Shown one piece after another: positions 40,001 through 49,152 of a DNA stretch of 64,000 nt. The stretch spans positions 620,001 to 684,000 of the forward strand of contig NZ_AUFX01000003.1 in the NCBI RefSeq assembly GCF_000426725.1. Direction: 5' to 3'. The stretch comes from Sporocytophaga myxococcoides DSM 11118. Lineage in GTDB: Bacteria; Bacteroidota; Bacteroidia; Cytophagales; Cytophagaceae. The notes beneath the pieces were generated by a model. It worked only from the letters and a program-made list of their open reading frames with translations, searched no databases and had not been told where the DNA came from. A program made the translations under genes and the position numbers. The number at the start of each line of letters is the position of its first letter. Position 1 is the stretch's first letter.

Positions 40001-40400
40001 CAGTGTCAAAGCCGGAGGTAATTCCAACTCTGTACTTTCATATTCTTTTACAGATTTAATCTCTTCTCAAGGTTTAGTTTATTATAGACTAAAACAAGTG
40101 GACTACAACGGGGATTTCTACTTCTCTCCAGTAAGAAGCATTAATCATCATTCTGATCATTCTCTTAAAATATATCCAAATCCAACTGAAAATAGTTTCA
40201 ATATCCAGTTCAATAATCCTTCCGACAACCGAGGTTTATTAAACGTTTATTCTATCTCAGGATCATTAATTGAAGGTGGAATATCGATCTCAGGAAACGG
40301 TAAATTAACATTTGGAGAATCATTACCTAGTGGTGTTTATATTCTGGAGCTAACTATAGGAGATACTATAGAAAGATATAAGTTAATTAAAAACAGATAA
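37005..40400 (+). CDS. Large T9SS cargo protein with two carbohydrate-binding-like modules
   Basis: An exported protein of 1131 residues with signal peptide ending GFAQ. Two related modules begin NQIINGDFELGN (about 450) and NQIVNGDFSQGN (about 755); each runs through a PFYF-like AWVTNF/FSGWFTNA core and a final DDISFGA/DDLSFGA, the pattern of galactose-binding-like jelly rolls (CBM-like). The first part has Ig-like or PKD-type repeats with many Cys. The end is an Fn3-like VQLLSFNISENNGVALLSWQTATERD block and a type A sorting domain (SIKSIYPNPTENSF, FGESLPSGVYILELTI). Probably a surface adhesin or polysaccharide binder; substrate unknown. Confidence 0.85.
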   Translation: MKRSLLASVCLLLYIFFANEGFAQCSLEPYTIVNQCPGQQPQVKINATPTANTDFFWFDLTPTVNDTLKLGNGYEMTYPGPLGASETFYFQKQVKNSGGPTAPTNVGSMGGVNDNTIPFSLPYTTTTDFRLNSLTIAVKMYSACSATDEFSFKVAAGGSYSQWYYAKCSELKPTSDNTIFLVTIPVMKTPSEQGITAGAGSGTIRVITTDGTEKLGSKQVSGFEWFSNAAPISSTYTIGGTTTVNYGTSAKTISGQTNKVPGIFDLNITTLCPAEAITITPNSTGCCVPANVTQPAVKSSTGSNIVTSIPPNITLSTPLQTGFYYKWYKDGLPLGASFEGTGKNSITVSAFGKYTVEVAEGSTHISKTSCIKNDQMWIQKRILFAEADKTSPVCLGETVNLLAKGATGPVTWGPPVTNLSSTTSPTPTWSPTATGTYKIPVVGEVPVGNQIINGDFELGNVQINPSAYYIFKDPSGATSTTPNYAIGYPARKALTIGVGNYTINNYVFWPGFQAWLPIEDHTTGTGKFLYVDSKEGPIPGQNKYLWSQDVIVEPNTNYEFAAWVTNFNAEGDAGYVIPPGVTGINNNATNVASNPLPQIMLYINDVPAFASTPVLSATVGLWQKISTVWNSGSNSGNVKLKLSEIFQGSATGGHDFALDDISFGAPGTQKDTITITIKDCFDISATVSACTGDSVTLNATTNGIFQYWRNTTLGTPGTTNAIKSPTNIITKAKSETSKSTQFTASAKFIFSNQIVNGDFSQGNTGFSTTYTAANATSAMNPGNYAVGPVPTTSPVFYKSVNDHTTGTATPNYFMGDSRYDATRIVAYRASVYVTNGKEFGFSGWFTNALNEFTKASPDTSASAIYPNGAKTTKLALYINNQFVQYIKLPLDNNWHNITATWTANTTGPVDLELRSVNQPANNLPNAFAMDDLSFGAVYSVTKTVDVNSVNCVLPVQLLSFNISENNGVALLSWQTATERDASHFIIQKSYDGINYEDLGSVKAGGNSNSVLSYSFTDLISSQGLVYYRLKQVDYNGDFYFSPVRSINHHSDHSLKIYPNPTENSFNIQFNNPSDNRGLLNVYSISGSLIEGGISISGNGKLTFGESLPSGVYILELTIGDTIERYKLIKNR

Positions 40401-40413
40401 AAGTATCTTAAAT

Positions 40414-40443
40414 AAAAAAACCGGTTTTTAAACCGGTTTTTTT
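40414..40443 (+). terminator. Intrinsic terminator after the 1131-residue cargo gene
   Basis: The stem aaaaaaaccggttt / aaaccggttttttt with a two-base loop starts 14 bases after the stop codon. The rest of the 340-base spacer to 40740 holds only the -7 box listed next. Confidence 0.85.
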
Positions 40444-40702
40444 ATTATAAAACATATTAAAATTTTAGCTTAGAAAGCTTCATTTATATTTAACTTTGCA
40501 AGGATCTTTCCATGATTATTGCTAGTTTTTTTTTATCATAAATCCCTCAAAGTCATACCTCTGAAGATGCATAATAGCAAGGCTTCCAAAGAACTTTAAT
40601 CAATCCATTTTAAGCTTTCCAATAACATTAGCTTCTGAATTTTATAATAATTCAATAACCAACACTTGATAATTCCTTTCCTGAATTCAAAATCCTGGTT
40701 CA

Positions 40703-40710
40703 TAATTTTG
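40703..40710 (+). promoter_or_regulatory. -7 promoter box of the ELWxSNGT repeat gene
   Basis: TAATTTTG matches TAnnTTTG and lies 30 bases before the ATG at 40741, the same distance as for the cargo gene at 37005. Confidence 0.5.
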
Positions 40711-40740
40711 AGCATTACTTAACCTTCTTAATCTCACATT

Positions 40741-42373
40741 ATGAAAAAACCATTTATCGCACTCTCAATGGCATTCATGTTTACCAGCATTGCCTCCAAA
40801 GCACAGGTAGCAACCAACATGGTACTTGATATTGAAAATGGTTCTACTGGGTCATCTCCATCATCAATTGTTAACATTAATGGAACAGTATATTTCATGG
40901 TGAATAACAACACTGAGCTATGGAAAAGTAACGGAACTGCCAATGGCACTGTTATGTTAAAAAATGGATTTACCCCTACTATTGACGCTCCAAAGCTTGT
41001 TAATTTCAAAGGTACCTTGCTTTTTTACTGCAGCCACTAGTGACAAAGGTATCGAACTATGGAAAAGCAACGGAACCAAAAACGGAACTGTTCTTTTGAA
41101 AGATATCAATTCAGGTATTGCTTCTTCTGAACCAACAGATATAAAAGTAATAGAGAATTTAGTTTATTTTTCTGCCTATAAAAGTGCTATCAGTCGTGAA
41201 TTATGGATTACTGACGGCACACCAAATGGAACTAAATTATTAAAAGATATCAACGAAGGATCAGGATCTTCAAGACCAACTGGCTTTACTCTTATCGGTG
41301 ATAAAGTTTATTTCAAGGCCACAACAAAAGACGAAGGAACTGAGCTATGGAGATCAGACGGGACAAGTGCAGGAACAGTGCTCGTTATCGATATAAATCC
41401 TGGTATTGCTTCTTCTAATCCTTCAGTATTAAAATTTTCATTCGGAGATTTATACTTTACTGCAAATGACGGAACTCATGGAAATGAACTTTGGAAAATG
41501 GATGCTATTACAGAAGTTTCATCACTAGTAATAGACATCAATCCAGGTGCAGCCTCTTCAGATCCAGCATATTTTGTTAAACTTAATCAGGTAATGTATT
41601 TCAGAGCGAATGATGGTGTAAATGGATCTGAGCTTTGGAAAACAAATGGCAATGCTGCAGGAACAGTATTAGTAAAAGACATCAATCCTGGAAATGCTTC
41701 CTCAACACCTGACCAGATGAAAGTTTGGGGTGATACAATTTATTTCAGAGCTACAACTCCTGATTTCGGAACAGAACTTTGGAAATCAAATGGTACTAGT
41801 GCTGGAACAACTTTGTTAAAAGATATCAATCCAGGTATAGCTTCAAGTACACCTTCTTTCTTAACTATCTTTAATAATGCATTATACTTCAGAGCTGAGA
41901 CTGCAGTTCAAGGTGCTGAAATATGGACTAGCAATGGAAATGCAGAAGGTACTTTGCTTCTTGATGATATCAGCCAAGGCGCAGGTTCATCAAATCCTCA
42001 AGATTTTGTTGTATCCAACGATGATCTATTCTTCTCTGCAACTAATCCAGATTTCGGAAGAGAACTTTGGAGTGTTAAAGTATTGTCTTCTGCAAGAACG
42101 TCAGCTAATACAACTCCTGTTGAAACAATTAGCGCAGTGTTGGCTCCAAACATTTTAAATAATGGAAGCGAAGTTAATATCATCTTCAACGAAGATGCTT
42201 CTGCTGCTAAAGTAGATATTCTGGACATTACAGGTAATATAGTAAATTCATTCGAGACAACATCTGGAACATTCCAGTTTAATGGTAACAATCTTAACAG
42301 TGGATTGTATGTTTACCAGATTAAAACTAATGGAAATATAATTGGAAAAGGAAAGCTTGTAATAGCTCAATAA
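40741..42373 (+). pseudogene. ELWxSNGT-repeat T9SS cargo protein, split by a one-base frameshift
   Basis: The gene starts MKKPFIALSMAFMFTSIASKAQ (signal peptide), but the frame ends in TAG after KGTLLFYCSH at 41040; reading resumes in the next frame at TAATSDKGIELWKSNGT. Removing one T from the run of six at 41021-41026 joins the parts into about 543 residues. The protein has some eight repeats of about 49 residues built on ELWKSNGT..GT.LLKDINPG.ASS.P, a beta-propeller-like pattern of unknown function, and ends in a type A sorting domain (NLNSGLYVYQIKTNGNIIGKGKLVIAQ). The slip may be a sequencing error, a true mutation or phase variation; the protein is otherwise well kept, which favours the first or the last. 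Confidence 0.8.
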
Positions 42374-42390
42374 GCCTTTTCAAAAATACC

Positions 42391-42509
42391 TAAATGTAAC
42401 AGGTAAGACCTGATAACAGGTGATAAATGATATTAAAAAAGCGGATACTATAAACACTTCGATTCAGAAGTAATTTAACATTTACCTTCAGGACTACCTG
42501 TTACATTTA
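42391..42509. repeat. 15-bp perfect inverted repeat downstream of the repeat-protein gene
   Basis: taaatgtaacaggta at 42391-42405 is matched by its exact reverse complement at 42495-42509 with an 89-base interval. The sequence AACAGGT occurs again inside (about 42414-42420). It fills most of the spacer between convergent genes (42374-42527). A miniature mobile element remnant or a long-range terminator structure is possible. Confidence 0.45.
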
Positions 42510-42527
42510 TTAATTTCCAAGAAATAA

Positions 42528-43892
42528 TTAAACTTCAATTTTATTGACTTTTGCATTAAAATATTTTATTCCAAAAATTATAATCAGTATAAAAAATAAG
42601 CCTGCTGCAATAGGTAGATTATAGCTTAAAATAATAATACAAGCAAATGATATCAATAAAGCTATTAATGCAAACATTGTAGATTTTGTTTTATTAAAAT
42701 CATTATGAGTATAATTTAGGTTAGATTCAACACTCTTTCCTTCCAGAATTGACTGAGAATTACTTTCTCCGAGAGACCGAAGTCTTAAAAGGCTGAGACT
42801 GATTGCGAAATACATACTCACAGCTCCTAATACTGATAACTCAATAAGAAATGAAGTCTGACTTCCCCAAACTGCTATCAGACAAATACAATAAATTAAT
42901 ACTGTTGCTAAAAGACGTTTTTGTTTATCCTTAAGTGAAGTGCCTTTAAAAAAGTGTTCTAATTGCATGGTTGCTGCAAGTGAAACGCCCTGAAGAGAAG
43001 CTATCAGACCAAACAAGCCTATAAATGTAAACACCTTTACTAATCCTGAATTGGGAGGGATAATCATTGAAAGTGAAGCTGGCATGGGATGACTATCTTT
43101 ACTTATAATAGACCAGGATTCATCAGACCAGCGTACTCCTGCCCCTGCCAGGAGAAGAATTAAAACTGCTAAAACAAGTAAGGTCCAGAAGGACATAAAA
43201 TATCCTAATGAAATATGTTTCCTGAAATTGTCTTGACGAACTTTACTTGTAAATAAGGAAAGGCCCTCTATTGCCAAAAACATCCATATAGCAAAGGGTA
43301 ATGCCCTGCTGATAGAAAGTAGATTTGCACTTCCATAATTATTTTTTATAAGATTGGAAATATTAAAATACGGAATAACACCGAACTGATATATCATTAA
43401 CTCAACTAAAGCAAGCATAGTTAGAATAACAGCAAAAAGCACACTGAGGCTTAAATCAAAAAGATTTATCAAACAGAAAAATGTCAGGAAGCAAGTAGCG
43501 ATATAAGGCGAATGATCAAGGTTATTATTCAGAAATCCTAAATACTCTCCTATTGAATTAGCAATTGCAGGGGTAGCGAATAAAAATTCTATAAGCAAGG
43601 CCAGTGAGATGAATTCTCCCCAGGATTTTCCAAAAGCATTTTTAACATAAATATGTGGGCCGACTGCCATAGGATAAACACAGGCGAGTTCGACCAGACA
43701 ATTCACCAGAGCAAAATACAAAAGCGCTGAAATAGAGAACGGAATAAGAAAGATATATGGACCGGTATAACTCCATCCAATATTCCATCCAAATGACTCT
43801 CCTGATATTACAAGACTAACGCCAATTGCCCATAGAGAAAAAGCTCCAATTTTACCTTTCCCATGAGATTCTTTATTGCCAACTCTCCCCAT
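42528..43892 (-). CDS. APC-family amino acid / ethanolamine permease
   Basis: Inner-membrane transporter of 454 residues with about 12 hydrophobic segments. It starts with the GAFSLWAIGVSLVISGESFGWNIGW motif, where SGESFGWN replaces the usual GxGIF-type unwound TM1 and resembles the ethanolamine permease (Eat) group; the middle IWMFLAIEGLSLF segment is TM6. No ethanolamine-utilisation genes are near, so the substrate remains open. Convergent with the ELWxSNGT gene. Confidence 0.83.
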   Translation of the reverse strand: MGRVGNKESHGKGKIGAFSLWAIGVSLVISGESFGWNIGWSYTGPYIFLIPFSISALLYFALVNCLVELACVYPMAVGPHIYVKNAFGKSWGEFISLALLIEFLFATPAIANSIGEYLGFLNNNLDHSPYIATCFLTFFCLINLFDLSLSVLFAVILTMLALVELMIYQFGVIPYFNISNLIKNNYGSANLLSISRALPFAIWMFLAIEGLSLFTSKVRQDNFRKHISLGYFMSFWTLLVLAVLILLLAGAGVRWSDESWSIISKDSHPMPASLSMIIPPNSGLVKVFTFIGLFGLIASLQGVSLAATMQLEHFFKGTSLKDKQKRLLATVLIYCICLIAVWGSQTSFLIELSVLGAVSMYFAISLSLLRLRSLGESNSQSILEGKSVESNLNYTHNDFNKTKSTMFALIALLISFACIIILSYNLPIAAGLFFILIIIFGIKYFNAKVNKIEV

Positions 43893-43945
43893 AATAATAT
43901 TCAGTGATTAAAACTGCATTTATTATTTATCTGATTTTACTCTAA

Positions 43946-45058
43946 TTATTCATGTCCAACAAACAACTTTTCAACAGAAGTATAGTTCATTTCAGTATTG
44001 ATAATATGAGCTATATACAAACCTCTGGGCCAATCATGAGTTGTTATTGAGGACAAAGTCCCATAAAACATTTTCTTCCCAGAACTGTCAAAAATTGATA
44101 TTTGATATTTATTGCCGTCTAAGATGTGTAGTAAATTATTGACAGGACCAGAGATTATATTCTTATTAGTTTTAGTTGCGGATAAGCCTGTCAATAATTC
44201 CAGAAGGCTTATTTTAAAAAGACTTGCGGATAATACAGAAGAGGTTTCATTGCTCAAGTAATAATGATTTCCACTTTGGCATATCCCTTCAATCTGAATG
44301 CCAGTTGCATTATTAATGGAAAATCTCTGCAACAAGTCTGCATTGCCTTTATCAAAATAAACTGTGCATAAAAAATCTTCTGAAAAAGCTGAAAAAGTAT
44401 AACCTGCCAGTACGAGACTTTTATCATTGGCATTATATGTTGCACAAGTAACGAGTCCATTTACATTAAGGCTATCTATCTTAATAGCCTGATAATTGCC
44501 GGGTGCAGAAGGTAATTTGTAAATATTTGTTTTGAAATTTCCCCAATTTTTAGTGAATACATAAATATTACTTTCTCCAACTATAAATGATTCGGCGTCA
44601 AAATTAGTTGAATAAAGTGAGGATGAAAAAGTCTTCTGATCATTATAAGAAAAACTGATTGTGTCTGCAAGCAGGTTTTCCGAAAACAATAGTTGTTCTC
44701 TGGAAACCCTGTATATTCTTAAGTTTTTACGATCACCTTTATTATTTCCAAAATCACCAATGTAAATAAAATTGTCATCTGAGCTAAGATCTTCCCAATC
44801 AATATTGGAAGCATTAGCCACGATAATTTTTCTCTTCACAGCTCCCGAAAGGGTATCAAGCTCATATAATTCAGCTTTATTTCCTGAATCATTGTGAGTA
44901 AATATTCTTCCATCTATATTCAATAGCCCGGAAGTTTCGGAAACTTCCGGGCCTAGTGAAGCTATCTTGGTTAATGAAATCGTTTGTGCTTTAAGATGAG
45001 CTGGAGATAATGCAGACAATACAAATAATGCGAAATAAAAAATGCCGAAGTTTCTCAT
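43946..45058 (-). CDS. T9SS cargo protein with beta-propeller-like repeats
   Basis: A 370-residue exported protein with signal peptide ending LKAQ. The mature part starts LTKIASLGPEVSETSGLLNIDGRIFTHNDSGNKAELYEL and DWEDLSSDDNFIYIGDFGNNKGDRKNLRIYRV, a pattern typical of secreted Bacteroidetes beta-propellers. The C-terminal 80 residues (YQISIFDSSGKKMFYG, WPRGLYIAHIINTE) form a T9SS type A sorting domain. Function unknown. Confidence 0.75.
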   Translation of the reverse strand: MRNFGIFYFALFVLSALSPAHLKAQTISLTKIASLGPEVSETSGLLNIDGRIFTHNDSGNKAELYELDTLSGAVKRKIIVANASNIDWEDLSSDDNFIYIGDFGNNKGDRKNLRIYRVSREQLLFSENLLADTISFSYNDQKTFSSSLYSTNFDAESFIVGESNIYVFTKNWGNFKTNIYKLPSAPGNYQAIKIDSLNVNGLVTCATYNANDKSLVLAGYTFSAFSEDFLCTVYFDKGNADLLQRFSINNATGIQIEGICQSGNHYYLSNETSSVLSASLFKISLLELLTGLSATKTNKNIISGPVNNLLHILDGNKYQISIFDSSGKKMFYGTLSSITTHDWPRGLYIAHIINTEMNYTSVEKLFVGHE

Positions 45059-45255
45059 AATCCTAAGATAATGATTTCTCCGGCAAATAAATAGAAACTG
45101 ATCAATAACAGGAAATCGGGATTCCTGAAAATAATTTTATAATACTTCTGCCCTTGACGTTCTTTTTTTAATATAAAAAAGAATTGGAAAAATGCAGACC
45201 AATTAAAAAAACTTCATAATTGGTTCGGATTTATTTCACTTAATAATTATTTAAC

Positions 45256-48003
45256 TTAATAGACTATGATTTTCTTTACATATACTGCGTTAGTTGTATA
45301 AAACCTTGCAAAGTATATTCCACTTTCAACACCGTCTATTGAAATCTCTGAAGGACTTGATGAATCGAGCATCTGAATTATTTTTCCAGTTGCGTCTGAT
45401 ATTTCCATATGGTCGAAAGACTTTGATAAAAATTTCACAAAGAACTTACCATTATTAGGGTTGGGAAATATCTGCCATTGTGGAACATTGTTTTCAATTT
45501 GAATAACAGAACTGAGCATAAACATGCCATTGACATCAACCTGTTTAATTCTGTAATAATATACATTCTCATTAACTTCAATATCTGAAAAATAATATTC
45601 ACTTATAGAAGAAGTATTGCCACTGCCCTTAACGACTCCAACTGCTTCAAACTCCCTGCCGTTAATGCTCCTTTCAATTATAAAACGATCGTTGTTAATT
45701 TCATTCAAAGTAGACCAGGAAAGAACGTTTCTTCCATTTTCATGTTGTCCCTTAAATGACAGGAAGGTAACTGGCAGTATACTGAACGAGTAGCTTATCT
45801 CATAAATCTCTTGACAATTACCTGAGGTAGCGTAATCGCGAACAGCATAAAACTTAAGTCCTGCTGGTGATGCATCAAATGTCTCCCCTGTTTTTAGTCT
45901 ATTGTAAAACTCATCTCTTAAATCATAATCCATTATATCCGCAGTATTTACACCTGCATTAATTAAAGCTAACCTTAAATGTTTGATAACTTCTTCAGTC
46001 ATATATGCTGATGCATCAAAAGGTCCAAGTTTCTTCACCAGTGAATTACCAAGCTGGGTATCAAATATCAACACTTTTGTCTCTGATCCTATACCACAAT
46101 CGTTTGCATTGCTTTTACTTTGCAACACCCCTGAACTTATTGTTTTATAATCAATGTACGCGGTATTGGTAATTGATCTTTTACATTGTACATCCCATAA
46201 ATTTAAATCTGATGCATAGTCTTTTACACGTACTTTAAAGCTTATATCTATTGAATCACCTGATTTAATACTTTGAGTCACAGAAATCCTTAACCTATTA
46301 CCTGCAGAAGATAATAAGCTGACTCCTGCAGGGCTTGTTGCTATCCCATTTACATAAGATGTTGACAAAAGTGATCCTACAATAAAGTCAGTAGCTATAT
46401 CAAGGGTATCATAAATAATATCTCCACCTAAAGATTTGTCGTTACCTTCATTTTTGATTCTTAACAAATAGGTGATATCAGTACTCAAACCCGTTGAATT
46501 TTTGTCAGCTGATTTAGCCATTGTAAGCTTTGGTTGCAAACGTTCTATTGCAATATAGGCAAGAAAGGGATTCGTTCCCCCCTGAGGTCCTGCATTTACT
46601 GTTAGAGTGGCCTGAGTAGCACCTGGGGCAACTGCTCCATCCGGCAGTTTGATGTGATGAGCATCTAATCCTAATGTATTGGGGTTTGATGGCAATCTTA
46701 TTATTTCATTTCCATTCTTCCCATTTTTTTCACTATAGCTGCTGATATGAGAACTTGATATACCATCATATACAGAAGCCCAGTTGGCATCAAACAATGG
46801 GTTATTGCACGCATCTTTATTGTCAGAGCCATTACTGTTCGCAGGATACCCGTTATCAGTCCATAGTTTATATAAAGGCTGATCTGTTTTATATGGGTTA
46901 ATATCAAAATTAGTACCACCGCTATTGGTTTGAAAGCCAAGGCCTTCAGGGGCTACCTTACCTATCTGAGCGGCAAGATTTTCACCATCCAGAACGGCAA
47001 AGCCAACATAAGATTTAAAATTATTTGTAGCAGGAGCCTGTAATCCTGATAAAACAAAGTTTTGAGAATCACCTTTATCAACACTCTGTAATCCATCCCA
47101 CAATGATATTAATCTCGGTGGACTTAAAGGTGATCTGAAAACAACAGTCAAGACCCACCCGCTGCATGAGCCTCCAGAACTTTCATTTGGATAAGACTGA
47201 ATATTTCCAACCCAAAACTGTCCGCTTCCCACACCCTGTACAAGATTAGTAACATCTGCTACGCATAAGTATCTTTTTGCATCAATCCTCACATTTGGTG
47301 CAGAAGCTGTAACATTTACATAATTACCACCTGGAATTTTGAATTTAACTGTAGGATAAGTCGATGAGTTTGTTTGAAAGACATCACCTGATCCGTTATA
47401 ACTTTTAGTTGGCGTATATAATGTTATATTATCATTAGATCCTTTCAAACTTCCGGTCCAATAAAGGTATGCGGCTTCAATCTCTGAACAAGGAGACATT
47501 TCAAGTTCTGCCATAGAAGAACTATAAGTCGTGAGATCGTTATCGTAATCAGCATAGGTCATGCTGACAAATACATCAGGCAATTTAGAAGGACTTCCAT
47601 ATCTTACAGGGCATGAAGTAGTAGGGCTTTGTGTAGGCAAGCCAACCGTACAAGGAGCGTTTATATCAGGGCATTGAACCGCTTGCTTTGTAAGGCCGGA
47701 CAATTTAACAAATGGAGTACCTTCTTTATATGCATTATTAATATCCAACCTTTTGCCGGACATTAACATTGTTGAATGTTTTATAACACTGTCTGCCTTG
47801 ATTTTACTTAAAGCTGCCTGAGTAGGATCCAGGTATACAGCTTCAAGGTTGGGAGCTGCTATCATTTTTATATCATATGGACCATCCCATGTTTTCCTTT
47901 GAATAAAAGGAAACTGTGAATAGGCTTTGAACTGAACAATGACATTTATTATCAAAGTCAGAGTCAAAAACAATAAAGAATTACCTGGCAAAATTCTTTT
48001 CAT
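45256..48003 (-). CDS. Large T9SS cargo protein with DUF11-like repeat
   Basis: An exported protein of 915 residues with signal peptide ending AYSQ. After a beta-rich first half (about 150-490) comes a DUF11-like segment (KLTMAKSADKNSTGLSTDITYLLRIKNEGNDKSLGGDIIYDTL), then an Fn3-like LPVTFLSFKGQHENGRNVLSWSTLNEINNDRFIIERS module and the sorting domain (PNPNNGKFFVKF, SGIYFARFY). Likely a cell-surface or secreted adhesin; no catalytic motif was seen. Confidence 0.8.
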   Translation of the reverse strand: MKRILPGNSLLFLTLTLIINVIVQFKAYSQFPFIQRKTWDGPYDIKMIAAPNLEAVYLDPTQAALSKIKADSVIKHSTMLMSGKRLDINNAYKEGTPFVKLSGLTKQAVQCPDINAPCTVGLPTQSPTTSCPVRYGSPSKLPDVFVSMTYADYDNDLTTYSSSMAELEMSPCSEIEAAYLYWTGSLKGSNDNITLYTPTKSYNGSGDVFQTNSSTYPTVKFKIPGGNYVNVTASAPNVRIDAKRYLCVADVTNLVQGVGSGQFWVGNIQSYPNESSGGSCSGWVLTVVFRSPLSPPRLISLWDGLQSVDKGDSQNFVLSGLQAPATNNFKSYVGFAVLDGENLAAQIGKVAPEGLGFQTNSGGTNFDINPYKTDQPLYKLWTDNGYPANSNGSDNKDACNNPLFDANWASVYDGISSSHISSYSEKNGKNGNEIIRLPSNPNTLGLDAHHIKLPDGAVAPGATQATLTVNAGPQGGTNPFLAYIAIERLQPKLTMAKSADKNSTGLSTDITYLLRIKNEGNDKSLGGDIIYDTLDIATDFIVGSLLSTSYVNGIATSPAGVSLLSSAGNRLRISVTQSIKSGDSIDISFKVRVKDYASDLNLWDVQCKRSITNTAYIDYKTISSGVLQSKSNANDCGIGSETKVLIFDTQLGNSLVKKLGPFDASAYMTEEVIKHLRLALINAGVNTADIMDYDLRDEFYNRLKTGETFDASPAGLKFYAVRDYATSGNCQEIYEISYSFSILPVTFLSFKGQHENGRNVLSWSTLNEINNDRFIIERSINGREFEAVGVVKGSGNTSSISEYYFSDIEVNENVYYYRIKQVDVNGMFMLSSVIQIENNVPQWQIFPNPNNGKFFVKFLSKSFDHMEISDATGKIIQMLDSSSPSEISIDGVESGIYFARFYTTNAVYVKKIIVY

Positions 48004-48186
48004 AAATATGCGGTTGTATTTAAAAATTAATCCTTTGGCACATTCAGCTATAAATCAATCGAATGCGCTTGAATACTCAATAAATACAATCCTGATTTGT
48101 GCAGGTAACGAATTTTAAAAAAATAATCAGAAAAATTTTAAATGACTGCAGAGCATATGATTGTCCTACTCTACAGTCATTCATTA

Positions 48187-49035
48187 CTATCCAATATTGT
48201 CCAGTAAATATATATCTTCTTCAGTAAGCTTAATGGACCCTGCCTTGTAATTTTCTTCCAGGTGTTTAACTTTTGATGTTCCCGGTATCAGCAATATATT
48301 TGGTGAATGCTGAAGCAACCATGCAAGAGCTATCTGGTGTGCACTGGCATTATATTTAGCTCCAATTTTATTTAACTCTTCTAATGTATTAACACTCCCG
48401 GCATTTAGAGGATACCATGGAATAAAAGCAATGTTATTTTGTTGACAATATTTTAATTCATTTTCCCACTTACGATTGTCTACACTATATTTATTTTGAA
48501 CTGAAACAATCTTTACATGCTGTTGAGCCTTCTTTATTTCCTCGAGATTGACTTCTGACAAACCAATATGTCTGATTAGTCCTTCATTCTGAGCATTCTT
48601 TAGAAATTTCAAACTTTCTTCAAAAGGCACAGAGGGATCAATTCTGTGAAGTTGATATAGATCTATTTTATCAAGCTTCAACCGCTTCAAGCTCCCTTCC
48701 AATGCTCTTTTCAGGTGATCCGGATGAGAATTAACGGGCCATTGATTAGGACCAGTTCTGGTTAAGCCCCCCTTGGTTGCAATAATTAAGTCCTTTGGGT
48801 ATGGGAATAATGCTTCTGCAATTAACTCCTCCGATACATTTGGGCCATAACTATCTGCTGTATCTATAAAATTGATACCTAATTCAACGGATCTCTTTAA
48901 AACCTTTATCGCTTCATTTTTATCAGCCGGAGGGCCCCAAATTCCTTCACCAGTAATCCTCATGGCACCAAAGCCCATCCTATTGATAGACAGATCTCCT
49001 CCTATGGAGAAAGTAGAATTTAAATTAGAAGTCAT
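48187..49035 (-). CDS. Aldo/keto reductase
   Basis: NAD(P)H-dependent (beta/alpha)8 reductase of 282 residues. Catalytic tetrad: D58 and Y63 in FIDTADSYGPN, K in DLIIATKGG, and H in IDLYQLHRID. The C-terminal IPGTSKVKHLEENYKAGSIKLTEEDI binds the cofactor. Closest in pattern to YajO/YghZ-type or oxidoreductase-type AKRs; substrate unknown. Confidence 0.92.
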   Translation of the reverse strand: MTSNLNSTFSIGGDLSINRMGFGAMRITGEGIWGPPADKNEAIKVLKRSVELGINFIDTADSYGPNVSEELIAEALFPYPKDLIIATKGGLTRTGPNQWPVNSHPDHLKRALEGSLKRLKLDKIDLYQLHRIDPSVPFEESLKFLKNAQNEGLIRHIGLSEVNLEEIKKAQQHVKIVSVQNKYSVDNRKWENELKYCQQNNIAFIPWYPLNAGSVNTLEELNKIGAKYNASAHQIALAWLLQHSPNILLIPGTSKVKHLEENYKAGSIKLTEEDIYLLDNIG

Positions 49036-49152
49036 ATTTTTATTATTTCAATTAAGATTCCTTATCAGTATTCTGATTCAATAAAGATTATTAAACTTAA
49101 AGACCAACAAAAAACTAGCGGTCAGGTTTAAAATTATCATAAATCAAAATGT

